DNA from: Carideicomes alvinocaridis
GTDB lineage: Bacteria > Pseudomonadota > Alphaproteobacteria > Rhodobacterales > Rhodobacteraceae
NCBI GenBank assembly: GCA_005473895.2
Contig: SRJI02000019.1
Location: forward strand, 1-64,000
DNA: 64,000 bases
Direction: 5' to 3'
Shown in pieces: positions 51,468 to 60,316 of this stretch. The position numbers and the translations under genes were made by a program. The notes under the pieces are model-generated. The model worked only from the letters and a program-made list of their open reading frames with translations. It was not told where the DNA came from and searched no databases. The stretch's first letter is position 1, and each line of letters opens with the position of its first letter.

Positions 51468-51986
51468 ATGACGGATCTGATCCTGCGCGCCCCGGAAGAG
51501 CGCGACGTGGCCGACCTGACCGAGTTGCTGGGCCTGCCCGGCGTGCGCCACGGCACCGCCCGCCTACCCTATGCCGACCCGGGACAGGTCCGGTCGCGGA
51601 TCCTCCATCCCGACCCGCAGCAAGTGCCGCTGGTGGCCGAACGCGCGGGCAAGGCGATAGGCCAGGCGACGCTGGTGCGCGGCGAGAACCGGCGCGCGCA
51701 TTCGGCCGAGCTGCGCCTGATCGTCCATGATGACCATGCCCGGCAGGGGGTGGGCCGCGCGCTCTTCGGGGCGCTGGTGCGGCTGGCGGACGAGGATCTG
51801 GGGCTCACGCGGCTCTGGCTGCATGTCATGTGCGACAATCGCGGGGCCATCGCGCTGTACGAAAGTTTCGGGTTCGAGGTGGTGGGCCGGATGCGCGGCT
51901 ACACGATCCGCGAGGGGCAGCTCGTTGATTCCCACCTGATGGACCGGCTGCGCCCGGCCCCGGTGCGGGCGCCCGATCAGCCCTGA
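51468..51986 (+). CDS. GNAT-family N-acetyltransferase
   Basis: 172 residues. Acetyl-CoA site in HDDHARQGVGRALFGALV (Q/R-x-x-G-x-G/A), then TRLWLHVMCDNRGAIALYESFGFEVVGRMRGYTI, the usual GNAT C-terminal strand-helix. Acceptor unknown; the pattern is of the RimI/phosphinothricin-acetyltransferase type. SD GGGAGA precedes ATG 51468. It abuts, stop to stop, the convergent DUF1045 gene. Confidence 0.88.
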   Translation: MTDLILRAPEERDVADLTELLGLPGVRHGTARLPYADPGQVRSRILHPDPQQVPLVAERAGKAIGQATLVRGENRRAHSAELRLIVHDDHARQGVGRALFGALVRLADEDLGLTRLWLHVMCDNRGAIALYESFGFEVVGRMRGYTIREGQLVDSHLMDRLRPAPVRAPDQP

Positions 51987-52709
51987 TCAGCCCCTAACCC
52001 GTCCCGCCTCCGGCAAGGTCGCGGTGCTGCCGCCCAGGGCATGGCGGCGGATCTCCTGGAACATCCCGTCCGGCCGTTCGCCCACCAGCGACACCGCCTC
52101 CAGCAGGAAGGGCTCCGGCAGGGGCGGCAGGGCCTCGGCCAGCGCCTGCTCGACTGCTGCGGCCTCCTCCGGGCCCACCGGCCCGGTCAGTGTCATGTGA
52201 AAGCGGAATTCCTCCATCACGTAGGGATAGCCCCACCGCGCGAGATGCGCCTCCTGCGGCGGAGTGAGTCCCCGCGCCCGCCGGCGCAGCAACTCCGCCT
52301 CGCCCGGGGACGCGCGGAACGGGTCGAGCTCGCGCACGCAGGCCCCGGCCAGGGCGCGCAGCCCGTCGCTCGCCCCCTCGGGCACCAACGCCAGGAAGCG
52401 GCCCAGCCGGGTGGGTTTCAGCCGCTCGATGGCGACCGGGGACAGCCGCGCCGCGAGGCCGGCGACCGCCTCCGACAGTTCGGCCTCGCCTTGGCCCTCG
52501 GCCAGCGCGAAGGGAGGCTTCAGCGTGGCGTGAAAGCCGTATTTGCGCGGCCGCTCCGTCACCTCGGCCAGCCGGGAGCCAAGGGCGGGCAGATCCCCCT
52601 GCTCCACCCGCTCACCGCTTCGCAGGTCCCAGCCCAGCCATCGCGCGCCGAAATCCGCCAGCTCGCCCGCCGGCAGGTAGTAGATCCCGTAGCGGGTGAA
52701 GTCCGTCAT
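51987..52709 (-). CDS. DUF1045 protein, 2H phosphoesterase superfamily
   Basis: 240 residues, start at 52709 (MTDFTRYGIYYLPAGELADF). The two HxT motifs of 2H phosphoesterases are H60-A-T62 (GFHATLKPPF) and H171-M-T173 (FHMTLTGPV). DUF1045 genes are typically found in phosphonate (phn) operons beside phnN; no phn gene is present here. Activity on cyclic phosphodiesters is plausible from the motifs. An upstream extension to 52883 has no family support. Confidence 0.83.
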   Translation of the reverse strand: MTDFTRYGIYYLPAGELADFGARWLGWDLRSGERVEQGDLPALGSRLAEVTERPRKYGFHATLKPPFALAEGQGEAELSEAVAGLAARLSPVAIERLKPTRLGRFLALVPEGASDGLRALAGACVRELDPFRASPGEAELLRRRARGLTPPQEAHLARWGYPYVMEEFRFHMTLTGPVGPEEAAAVEQALAEALPPLPEPFLLEAVSLVGERPDGMFQEIRRHALGGSTATLPEAGRVRG

Positions 52710-53071
52710 GCCCTGCCCTCGCGCCGTTCGACCCTGCCGGTCATGGCACAGGCCGGGCGGCGCGCCAATGGCAGACGCCCTGTCACAGGTGCGGAAACTG
52801 CGCGAGGGGCCGCGCCGCGGGAGGTGGAGAGCCTGCGGGTAGAAGGGGTGCGTCGACGCTCTGCGCAACGCTTCGCGTAACAAGTGTTCACGAGGGCATT
52901 CGGTTCCCCTGCCGGCGCTCCATGCGCGCTCTGAGCGCGGCTTTGCCCAATCGCTGCGCCGCGGCGGGCGGCGCTTTGCCTGCCGGGCGTCATCCCGCCG
53001 CCCTGCCCATTTCCCGGTCGCCGCCGGCCCCTATCCTTTTTGTCAGCATCATCCATGAGGAGGATAGAACG
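52710..53071. other. Intergenic region upstream of the PRC-barrel gene
   Basis: 362 bases between divergent genes. I see the SD GAGGAGGA just before 53072 and no other convincing gene, repeat or hairpin. Open frames here are GC-bias artefacts. Confidence 0.5.
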
Positions 53072-53929
53072 ATGAAGAACACCCTGCTTCACACCACCGC
53101 CCTGGCCCTTGTCCTGGCCGGCACCAGCCTCTGGGCGCAGGAAACCACCACGCCCGAGACCGACGACACCACCATGCAGACCGAAGAGGCCGCCCCGGCG
53201 GATGACGGCGCCGCGATGGAGGAAGAGGACGGCACGGACGCCGCCGGCGCCGAGGCCACCGACGAGGGCGCCGAAGAGGACATGGCCACCGAGGAAGAGC
53301 CGGCCGAGGATGACGGCGCCATGGCCGAGGAAGGCACCGACGACGGCATGTCCGAGGAGGCCGGCGACGAAGGCTCGATGGCAGCCGAGGGAACCGATGA
53401 CGGCGCGATGGCCACCGAAGAGAGCGGCGACATGGCGGCCGAGGAGTCCACCGACGACGCGGCCGAGACCGAAAGCGCCGCCACCGGCTCCGACGACGCC
53501 GTGATCCCGCAACAGGAATCGGCGGATATCCGGGGCGACTGGCTGCTCAACACGACGGTCACCTCGCCGGAGGGCGAGACGATCGGTGACATCCAGGACT
53601 TCATCATCACCGATGACGGCAAGGTGAAGGCGGTGATCCTGTCCGTGGGCGGCTTCCTCGGCATCGGGTCCAAGGACATCGCGGTCGATTACAGCAAGCT
53701 GGACATCCAGTATGACGGTGACCAGATCGTGCTGGCCATGACCCGCGAGCAGGCCGAAGCGGCCGAGGAATACAAGTACCGCGATCCGGAAACCCCGCCG
53801 CCGGCCACCGGCGAAATGGGCGGCACCGCCGGCACCGGGACCGGCACGATGGGCGGCACTGCCGCGACCGGCACCGGCGCCGCGGGTGGCACGGCCGGAA
53901 CGGCCACCGGCACCGAGACCAACGACTGA
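53072..53929 (+). CDS. Exported PRC-barrel protein with acidic/Met-rich linker
   Basis: 285 residues, start ATG 53072 after a strong GAGGAGGA. Signal peptide (TALALVLAGTSLWAQ), then about 120 residues of Asp/Glu/Ala/Met-rich, disordered-looking repeats (units around EGTDDGAM and MAxEE), a PRC-barrel domain at about 150-225 (DWLLNTTVTSPEGETIGDIQDFII, VILSVGGFLGIGSKDIAVDY), and a Gly/Thr repeat tail (246-282). PRC barrels act as adaptor or sensor modules; periplasmic versions are common in Rhodobacterales but poorly studied. It has its own terminator at 53958. Confidence 0.82.
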   Translation: MKNTLLHTTALALVLAGTSLWAQETTTPETDDTTMQTEEAAPADDGAAMEEEDGTDAAGAEATDEGAEEDMATEEEPAEDDGAMAEEGTDDGMSEEAGDEGSMAAEGTDDGAMATEESGDMAAEESTDDAAETESAATGSDDAVIPQQESADIRGDWLLNTTVTSPEGETIGDIQDFIITDDGKVKAVILSVGGFLGIGSKDIAVDYSKLDIQYDGDQIVLAMTREQAEAAEEYKYRDPETPPPATGEMGGTAGTGTGTMGGTAATGTGAAGGTAGTATGTETND

Positions 53930-53957
53930 CCGGACGTCTCTCACCGGTCGACACGGG

Positions 53958-53989
53958 GGCCCCGTCTGGTAGCGGACGGGGCCTTTTTT
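53958..53989 (+). terminator. Rho-independent terminator of the PRC-barrel gene
   Basis: Nine-bp stem GGCCCCGTC (53958-53966) with GACGGGGCC (53975-53983), eight-base loop, six T at 53984-53989; 28 bases past the stop. Confidence 0.92.
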
Positions 53990-54492
53990 GCGCCTGTTCC
54001 GCTCGCTGGAGGGCGTTCGGATGAGAGCTGATGGGTCCGTGCCCATGGTCGGGACCTGCGCGCCTGGCAGAGGGACGGCCTGCCTCCGGCGGGGATATTT
54101 ATGGTCAGAAGAAGACGCGCCAAGGCGGGGAGGACCAGCGCCCCCGAGAGAGGCAGGCGATGACGAGCAGGGCCGGGTCACTTGTCCGGGCGTCTCGATT
54201 GCAATGATCAATGACCACCGTTCGAGCTGTGGCCGCCGCGTTTGGGGCGGCGGCTCTGGTTGCGCGGCGGCGCCCCACGGCGAGGCCACACCTCAAGTCG
54301 CCGGCCACGAAATCGCGCTGGCTGGGTCGGGAAGCGAATCGAATCTCCGCAGGCGCGACGGCGATGTCTCAGATTCGCCATAATGCATGATTACGCCACG
54401 TTCGGCCCGACGTGGCAGGCATCGCAAGGCGGGGGTGGCAGGTCAGATCGTCCCTGCCCGCTCAAAACAAAAAAAGTGACGTAGCAATACCC
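53990..54492. other. Gene-poor region with one dispersed repeat
   Basis: About 500 bases between the PRC-barrel terminator and the CHASE4 kinase. It contains the second 33-bp repeat copy (54082-54114) and an AT-richer patch from about 54375 to 54485 that is the likely kinase promoter. No gene is supported. Confidence 0.5.
54082..54114. repeat. 33-bp dispersed repeat, copy 2 (inverted relative to copy 1)
   Basis: GCCTCCGGCGGGG... ending TCAGAAGAAG: the reverse complement of the element at 25909-25941 with one mismatch. Like copy 1 it lies just beyond a transcription unit's 3' end. Confidence 0.8.
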
Positions 54493-56223
54493 ATGTCGGC
54501 CAGGTTCAACACGCTCTCCTTCCAGATCGCCAGCTCCCTCGCAATCGTCTTCGGGGTGGGATTGCTGACGCTCTTCATCGCGGGCCAGAACGCGATCCGG
54601 ATCACGGACGACGCGACCTTTGCCAGGCAAGAGCGCCTCGCCACGCGCCATCTGGAGGCCGCGATCTCGGCCCTGCCCGAGCAACAGCGCAGCGCGACCG
54701 TCTGGGACGCGGCACTGGAGAATGTCGAGGCCCGCGACGAGAAATGGCTGAACGACAACCTCGGCACCTGGATGCAGGATTATTTCGGGCATGACGAGAA
54801 CTATGTCCTGAGCCCGGCCGGCACCCCCGTCTTCGCCGCGATCCAGGGAAAGGTTCGGCCGCCCCGGTCCTATACCGCGCGGGGCCCTGAGATCGCCCCC
54901 CTCGTCGCGCAACTGCGCGAACGGATGGAAGAGGTCAGCGCCGGGCAGGACAACCCCTACGAGGAACTGGCCGAGGTCGCGGTGGTCCGGCCCATCCGCT
55001 TCGACGATCGCGTGGCCATCATCAGCATCGTGCCCATCGTCAGCGACTCGGGCGACATCCTGCAGGCCCCGGGGACGGAGAACCTTCACGTGGCGGTGCG
55101 CTATGTCGACGCGCAGCTGGCCGAGGCGATCGGCCTGCCCATCGAGCTGGGCGAGGTCGGCTTCGAGGACACCGCCCCGACGGGGGCCCGGGCGGGCATC
55201 CCCGTGACCGGGCCGTCGGGCGAGGCTCTGGCCTGGCTGACCTGGAAACCGGAGCGGCCGGGGATGAACCTGTTCTTCCAGATGCTTCCTCCGATGCTGG
55301 GCGTCGGGCTGGCGAGCGGCGTGCTGCTGTTGTGGATCGTCCAGCGCCTGCTGCGGGTCTCCGGGCGGCTCCAGGCCAGCGAGGCGCAGGCGCTGAAGGA
55401 TATCGCCGCGCTGAAGGAGGCGAGAGAAGCGGCCAAGGCGGCGGATCAGGCCAAGATGAACTTCATGAGCGTCGTGTCACACGAGCTTCGCACGCCGCTG
55501 ACGGTGATTTTGGGCTATGCCCGGCTTGGAAAGAACCTGCGCATGATGCCCGCGTCCAAGCGGTTGGGCGATGCGCTCCTGCGGGAGCCGGTCGATGCCG
55601 CGCTGGTCGAGAAGACCTCCGACGAGCTGCTGGACTTCGCCCAGACTGGCATGGAAAAGATCGAACGGTCTGGCGAGCACTTGCTGTTCCTCGTCAACCA
55701 GCTGCTCGATTTCGCCAAGATGGAGACCGGCCGCCTGGAGGTGGAGCCGGAGATCTGCAACGCGGAAGAGGTGCTCGAGCCGGTCATCGACCAGATGAGG
55801 ATCCTGACGGACCAGAAGGGCCTGGTCCTGGAGACGCGCACGAGCGCCTGCCTCATGGTCGCGGACGTGCTGCGCACGCGGCAGATCCTCATCAACTTGC
55901 TCGGGAACGCGATCAAGTTCACCGACCGGGGCAAGGTCTCCGTGGCGGTGACCGAAACGGACCACGAGATCCGGGTCGACGTGTCGGATACCGGGATCGG
56001 CATCCAGGACCACGAGCTGAAGAACATCTTCGAAGCGTTTCACCAGACCGACCCCTCCTCGTCCCGAAGCGCGGGCGGGACCGGGCTGGGGTTGTCGCTG
56101 GCCCGGGAACTCGCCGAGCTCGAAGGCGGATCGATTACCGTGCGCAGCGAGGTCGGTGTCGGAAGCACCTTCACGCTGTCCCTCCCCCGGCCGACCAGTG
56201 CTGTCCTGGAAAAGGCGGCGTGA
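54493..56223 (+). CDS. CHASE4-domain membrane sensor histidine kinase
   Basis: 576 residues, ATG 54493. TM1 at about 9-30, a periplasmic CHASE4-like sensor domain at about 45-255 (ATVWDAALENVEARDEKWLNDN is the family hallmark), TM2 at about 268-287, a short coiled coil (SEAQALKDIAALKEAREAAK), then the kinase core: SVVSHELRTPL with H330, LLNQ-type X-box, N box NLLGNAIKFT, G1 DTGIGI, G2 GGTGLGLSLAR. An insertion of about 35 residues lies in the DHp helix between GYARLGKN and the FAQTGMEKIERSGEHLL part. No response regulator is adjacent: orphan. Confidence 0.9.
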   Translation: MSARFNTLSFQIASSLAIVFGVGLLTLFIAGQNAIRITDDATFARQERLATRHLEAAISALPEQQRSATVWDAALENVEARDEKWLNDNLGTWMQDYFGHDENYVLSPAGTPVFAAIQGKVRPPRSYTARGPEIAPLVAQLRERMEEVSAGQDNPYEELAEVAVVRPIRFDDRVAIISIVPIVSDSGDILQAPGTENLHVAVRYVDAQLAEAIGLPIELGEVGFEDTAPTGARAGIPVTGPSGEALAWLTWKPERPGMNLFFQMLPPMLGVGLASGVLLLWIVQRLLRVSGRLQASEAQALKDIAALKEAREAAKAADQAKMNFMSVVSHELRTPLTVILGYARLGKNLRMMPASKRLGDALLREPVDAALVEKTSDELLDFAQTGMEKIERSGEHLLFLVNQLLDFAKMETGRLEVEPEICNAEEVLEPVIDQMRILTDQKGLVLETRTSACLMVADVLRTRQILINLLGNAIKFTDRGKVSVAVTETDHEIRVDVSDTGIGIQDHELKNIFEAFHQTDPSSSRSAGGTGLGLSLARELAELEGGSITVRSEVGVGSTFTLSLPRPTSAVLEKAA

Positions 56224-56239
56224 TAGCGGGCGGTGCACT

Positions 56240-56773
56240 TCAAGCGTTTAGCGTCCGGACCTGACTCCCGAAGACGCGAGCCGCAGTGGCGTGGCTTTGG
56301 CATACCGTTCGGACGGGGCTCCGGGCGTCGCGCGTAGCCAATGTGGCAGCGGTTGAAGGCATCCGGGTGAGGCCGGTCGTCTCATTGCGCGAGGCCACCA
56401 CACTGTCGAAGTGCTGGCGCAGCACGGGGTGTCCATCGTGCCGGATCAGGCGCCCGTTCACGACACGCTCAAGATCACCAGCGGCCACGCCCATGGTGAG
56501 CGGCGCCTGCCGCATCTCCACCACCGGCAGACCGTCCTCGTGGAGCCGCTGCATCATCTGTCGCGCCAGGTGCGGATCGAAGGCGATCTCTTGCACGTCA
56601 TGGCGGGCCGACAGCTCGCGCAGATGGTCCTCAATCACCTCGGCATCAATGATCGGGCCGGGCGTGGCTGTGATGAGGCCAGCATCTCGCCATCTCTCAT
56701 AGGGCACACCATCACGATCCGCGCGCTCTTTCAGCTCATCCCCATTCGTCTGAGCCGTCAGGTGCTTCGACAT
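56240..56773 (-). pseudogene. Phage terminase large subunit remnant (C-terminal nuclease part)
   Basis: Residues starting ELKERADRDGVPYERWRDAGLI and running through TPGPIIDAEVIEDHL, EIAFDPHLARQMMQRLHEDG and LERVVNGRLIRHDGHPVLRQ match the C-terminal half of phage TerL proteins, including the Asp of the RNase H-like nuclease strand. The ATPase half is missing and the last 45 residues are not homologous. It begins inside, and out of frame with, an integrase fragment, so a deletion joined the two. Not expected to be functional. Confidence 0.72.
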
Positions 56774-57215
56774 TCCCCGAGCGGCGGAAGCGCTCAATTT
56801 GAGAGCCAACGAGTTCAGCAAGCTCCATAGTCGAGAGCTTGCCCGCCACACCCTGCCGGAGCTGGTAAACAAGCATGTCATCTATGCCGACAGAGGGATA
56901 GCGGGGGTCATTGCGGAGCTGGTCGTCAAAGGCCAAGCGCTGATCGTAATGGCTCCTTGCGATCTGCCGTGCGGTGAGAGGATAGCGCGCAGACGGCACC
57001 TTCTTTCCATGAGCGGCCCGGCGTTCGGCCGTCGCGATCTGACCCTGCAAGTCTGCGACCGCCCCAGGAAGCAACCGAAGTGCTTGGCGGTAGTCCCCGC
57101 CTAAAGGTTTCCGCAGCTCAGTCTTTCCCACAGCAGGGCGGAGGTCTTTAGGAACCACTAGCCGCGCATGGTAGCGGCCAGAACGATTGACTAGGTGACG
57201 AACCTTACCTGCCAT
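56736..57215 (-). pseudogene. Truncated phage integrase (N-terminal part) next to tRNA-Val
   Basis: 159 residues starting MAGKVRHLVNRSGRYHARLVVPKDLRPAVGK, the N-terminal DNA-arm-binding segment of a tyrosine recombinase of the DUF6538-containing type. It breaks off at GSDEWG, where intact relatives continue into the SAM-like and catalytic domains; the catalytic R-H-R-Y residues are absent. Frame is lost at the junction with the terminase fragment. It lies 90 bases from the 3' end of tRNA-Val(UAC), the classical integration position. Confidence 0.75.
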
Positions 57216-57304
57216 GACACTGCCGATTTGTAACCAAAAGTGTAACGATAGAACGGACGAACCGCCTGCAATGCAAGGGTTTTATTCGTTATCAAGGGGT
57301 TAAA

Positions 57305-57380
<76 letters not shown>

Positions 57381-57425
57381 GTCGGGGGCTCTCTTAGACC
57401 GGGCCGGGCGGGTTGCGCAAGATGC

Positions 57426-58886
57426 TCATTGCCGCGCCCAGCAATCGCTCGGGACGAGGCTCAGCCGGAACCGGCGCCCGCGATAGATCCCCGCTTCGGG
57501 ACGGATTTCACCCAAGGGCCGTGCCGCCTCCGGACAGGGTGTACCTTCGACCGGCGTGGCGTAGAGCGCGGGGGACGGGTCGGCGGGCGTGAGGGGATAG
57601 CTCATCTGGTAATGGTTCATCGGACGCCCCGGGGGTGGCGCCGAGCGGAAGACGAGCCCGCTGTCGCGCCCGGTATAGAACAGGTCCGCCAACAGGTGAC
57701 GGTCGCCCGCGACGATGGTGGAGATTCCGGCCTGCCGCGCCGCCTCGATCAGGGTGCGGCTCATCTCCGCCTGCCCGGTATAGCGCCCCAGCAGCCGCGT
57801 CCGGCCGTCGACGCTCAGCGTGTCGGCCCAGATCGTGGCAAGCGGCAGCACCAGGCAGAAGGCCCCGTTCAGGACGAAGGACAGCGAGAGCCAGCGCGGA
57901 TGGCCCGCGAGGGCGGCGAAGACCAGCGCGCTGCCCGCGAGGTAGGCGGCGGCGGCCCAGTTGACATAGGCCTCGTTCAGCAGCGCCTGCAGGCAGATCA
58001 GCGCGACGATCGGCCAGGCAAAGAGCAGCATGAGCCGCCCCGGCTCCCCCTGACGGCGCCAGCGCAGGGCGGCCCCCGCCAGGGCGCCGAAGACCACGGG
58101 GCCGACAAACGCCGCCTGCTGGACGAGAAAGCTCGCCAGGTTGAGCCATTCCAGCTCGGCCCGCGCCCCCGGATCACGCACCCATTCAGCGTTGTCCATC
58201 GTATGCGCCAGTGTCGGGGCGCCGTTGACGATGTTCCACCAGATGTTCGGCGCGATCACCAGGAGCGCCATGCCGAGGATCGCCAGCACGTCGCGCCCGG
58301 CCGGCCGCGCGGCAGGCAGGAGGAGGGCCGCGAGCGGGGCGCAGAGCAGGTAGTAGATCGCGGCGTATTTCGCCATGAAGGCGAGGCCCAGCAGCAACCC
58401 GCACAGCAGGGCCGGCCCGACCCGAGACGGCCGCTCCAGCACCCGCAGGTAGACTAGCAGCGCGCCCGCCAGCAGGGGCAGCATCACCGTGTCGGGATAG
58501 ATCAGCAGGCTGGAGATTGCGGCCATGGGCAGCGTCGCGTAGCCGATCCCGGCCAGCCGCCCTGCCCGAGCTCCGAAGAGCCGCGCGGCGACGGCCGCGA
58601 CCAGCAGCGCCGCGATCCCCGTCAGCAGCGGCGCCGGCAGCCGGACGGCAAAGGGCGCGTCGCTGCCGACAACCCAGGTCGTGGCCCCGATCAGCCAGCC
58701 GATCAGCGGCGGCTTGGAATAATAGCCGAAGGCGAAATGCTGACCCCACAGCCAGTACTGGCTTTCATCGACGAAGAGGTCCGTGCGGTTGAAGGCCAGC
58801 AGCAGCACCCGTAGCGCCGTGATCGCCCCTACCCAAGCCAGCGTCCAGCCAAGCCAGCCGCCCTGATCCGCCGCGCTATTTCTCAT
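57426..58886 (-). CDS. GT39/ArnT-like membrane glycosyltransferase
   Basis: 486 residues, about ten or more membrane helices. The first periplasmic loop has the acidic catalytic motif (LFVDESQYWLWGQHFAFGYYSKPPLIGW) of polyprenyl-phosphate-sugar-dependent GT-C enzymes. The C-terminal soluble part is periplasmic. It would move a sugar from a polyprenyl phosphate onto lipid A, a glycolipid or protein. It overlaps the LAB_N gene by 11 bases; third in a GT2-LAB_N-GT39 operon. Confidence 0.88.
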   Translation of the reverse strand: MRNSAADQGGWLGWTLAWVGAITALRVLLLAFNRTDLFVDESQYWLWGQHFAFGYYSKPPLIGWLIGATTWVVGSDAPFAVRLPAPLLTGIAALLVAAVAARLFGARAGRLAGIGYATLPMAAISSLLIYPDTVMLPLLAGALLVYLRVLERPSRVGPALLCGLLLGLAFMAKYAAIYYLLCAPLAALLLPAARPAGRDVLAILGMALLVIAPNIWWNIVNGAPTLAHTMDNAEWVRDPGARAELEWLNLASFLVQQAAFVGPVVFGALAGAALRWRRQGEPGRLMLLFAWPIVALICLQALLNEAYVNWAAAAYLAGSALVFAALAGHPRWLSLSFVLNGAFCLVLPLATIWADTLSVDGRTRLLGRYTGQAEMSRTLIEAARQAGISTIVAGDRHLLADLFYTGRDSGLVFRSAPPPGRPMNHYQMSYPLTPADPSPALYATPVEGTPCPEAARPLGEIRPEAGIYRGRRFRLSLVPSDCWARQ

Positions 58887-59202
58887 CCGGGGCGGAAATC
58901 GTCGGCTGGTTCTCGGCCCGGATCAGCCAGATGTTGCGGAGATAGATGAAGAATCCCATCGACTGGCCGAGGATGAAGACCGGGTCGCGCCGGTAGATCG
59001 CGTAGGTCAGCAGCACCGCCGCGCCGCCGATCGAGAAATACCAGAAGGCCATGGGGATGATCGAGCGATGCGCGCGCTCGGAGGCGATCCACTGGACGAG
59101 GAACCGTGCCGTGAACAGCAGCTGCCCGCCAAGCCCGAAGGCCACCCACCAGAATTCGGCCCAGCTTTCGACGCCGAGCCGGTGCAGCAGATCGATGTTC
59201 AT
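58876..59202 (-). CDS. LAB_N (lipid-A-disaccharide synthase N-terminal domain-like) membrane protein
   Basis: 108 residues with three hydrophobic helices (FWWVAFGLGGQLLFTARFLVQW, AFWYFSIGGAAVLLTYAIYRR, FILGQSMGFFIYLRNIW). The LAB_N family is small, membrane-bound and usually found between a GT2 and a GT39 gene. It overlaps both neighbours (4 and 11 bases). It may assist flipping or presentation of the polyprenyl-phosphate sugar; activity unproven. Confidence 0.88.
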   Translation of the reverse strand: MNIDLLHRLGVESWAEFWWVAFGLGGQLLFTARFLVQWIASERAHRSIIPMAFWYFSIGGAAVLLTYAIYRRDPVFILGQSMGFFIYLRNIWLIRAENQPTISAPDEK

Positions 59203-59960
59203 GCGCTTTCCCGCTCCGTTTCGCGCGGCAGCGCCACTTCCTCCGCGGGCCCTGCCTCGCGGCGGCGGCGGATCAGCCAGGCGACCCCGGCCAGGTCCAC
59301 GATGCCCACCAGCCCGCGTTGCAGGTTGTTGTAGTTCGACGTGCCGTGTTCACGGGCGCAATGGCTGACATCGACCAGCCGCACCTCCCAGCCGTCGCGC
59401 GCGAAGAGCGCGGGCAGGTAGCGATGCATGTGGTTGAAGAACGGCAGCGCCAGGAAGGCGTCGCGGCGGAACGCCTTGAGCCCGCAGCCGGTGTCGCGCG
59501 TGCCGTCCTTGAGCACCGCGCGCCGTATCCCGTTGGCAAGGCGCGAGGCCAGCCGCTTGGACAGGGTGTCGCGGCGCCCGGTCCTCTGCCCGGCCACCAG
59601 GCCCAGCCGCCCGGTCGTGTCGTCGAGCAGTGGCTGCCAGAGCCGAGGCAGCTCGTGCGGCGGGTTCTGCCCGTCCCCGTCCAGCGTGCAGACGATCGGG
59701 GCCCGGGCCGCGGTGACGCCAGAATGGATCGCGGCGCTCTGCCCGCCGCCCTGCCCGTGCCGCAGCAGACGCAGCGCCGGGATCTCTCCCGCAAGCGCCG
59801 TGACCCTTGCGGCGGTGTCATCGTCGGAATGATCGTCGACCACCAGGATCTCGTACCGCGCGAGGCCGGAGGCCGCCTCCGCCACGCCGCGCAGCAGCGT
59901 CTCGGCGGCGCCGGCCTCGTTCTTCATGGGGATGACGATGGACACAACAGGCGTAGGCAC
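59199..59960 (-). CDS. GT2 family glycosyltransferase (dolichol-phosphate-mannose synthase-like)
   Basis: 253 residues, GTG start at 59960. GT-A fold: VSIVIPMKNEAGAAETLL, EILVVDDHSDDDT, and CTLDGDGQNPPHELPRL with the DxD. RDTGCGLKAFRRDAF and the NYNNLQRGLVGIVDL end are typical of polyprenyl-phosphate sugar synthases (DPM1/ArnC type). It would make the lipid-linked sugar used by the GT39 enzyme. First gene of the operon. Confidence 0.9.
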   Translation of the reverse strand: MPTPVVSIVIPMKNEAGAAETLLRGVAEAASGLARYEILVVDDHSDDDTAARVTALAGEIPALRLLRHGQGGGQSAAIHSGVTAARAPIVCTLDGDGQNPPHELPRLWQPLLDDTTGRLGLVAGQRTGRRDTLSKRLASRLANGIRRAVLKDGTRDTGCGLKAFRRDAFLALPFFNHMHRYLPALFARDGWEVRLVDVSHCAREHGTSNYNNLQRGLVGIVDLAGVAWLIRRRREAGPAEEVALPRETERESA

Positions 59961-60316
59961 GCGATGACTTCACTAGCAGTTTGGGCTGGCCCGACGGACC
60001 GAGGCGGAATGGGCTAAGGCCCCGGGCACAGGATGGGGCAAGGCCCCGGGCGCTCGCGCGGCGTTCCCGGTACAACCACCGGAGCCGTCCCGGGTTCCCC
60101 CGCGCCCCGTTAGTGAAGACGCCAAGCGCCACCGCCGCAACCATAAAATGCCCGGGCCCGCCCTTTGGTGACGCCTTCGCCGCGCCGGGCAGCGCCCGCT
60201 GCCGCTATCGTCTCGTGCGAGCGCGATACGGAGGCAACCGTTTCCACGGTCTCAGGGTCGGACCCAAGCGTTCGCTCCGGATCGAACGGCCGCGTCGACA
60301 AACAAAGGAAGGAAAA
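59961..60316. other. Intergenic region with a 24-bp direct repeat
   Basis: No gene is supported. AAGGCCCCGGGC occurs at 60016-60027 and 60040-60051, two copies of an imperfect 24-base unit. The rest contains nothing I can assign; the promoter of the leftward GT2 operon must lie here. Confidence 0.5.
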
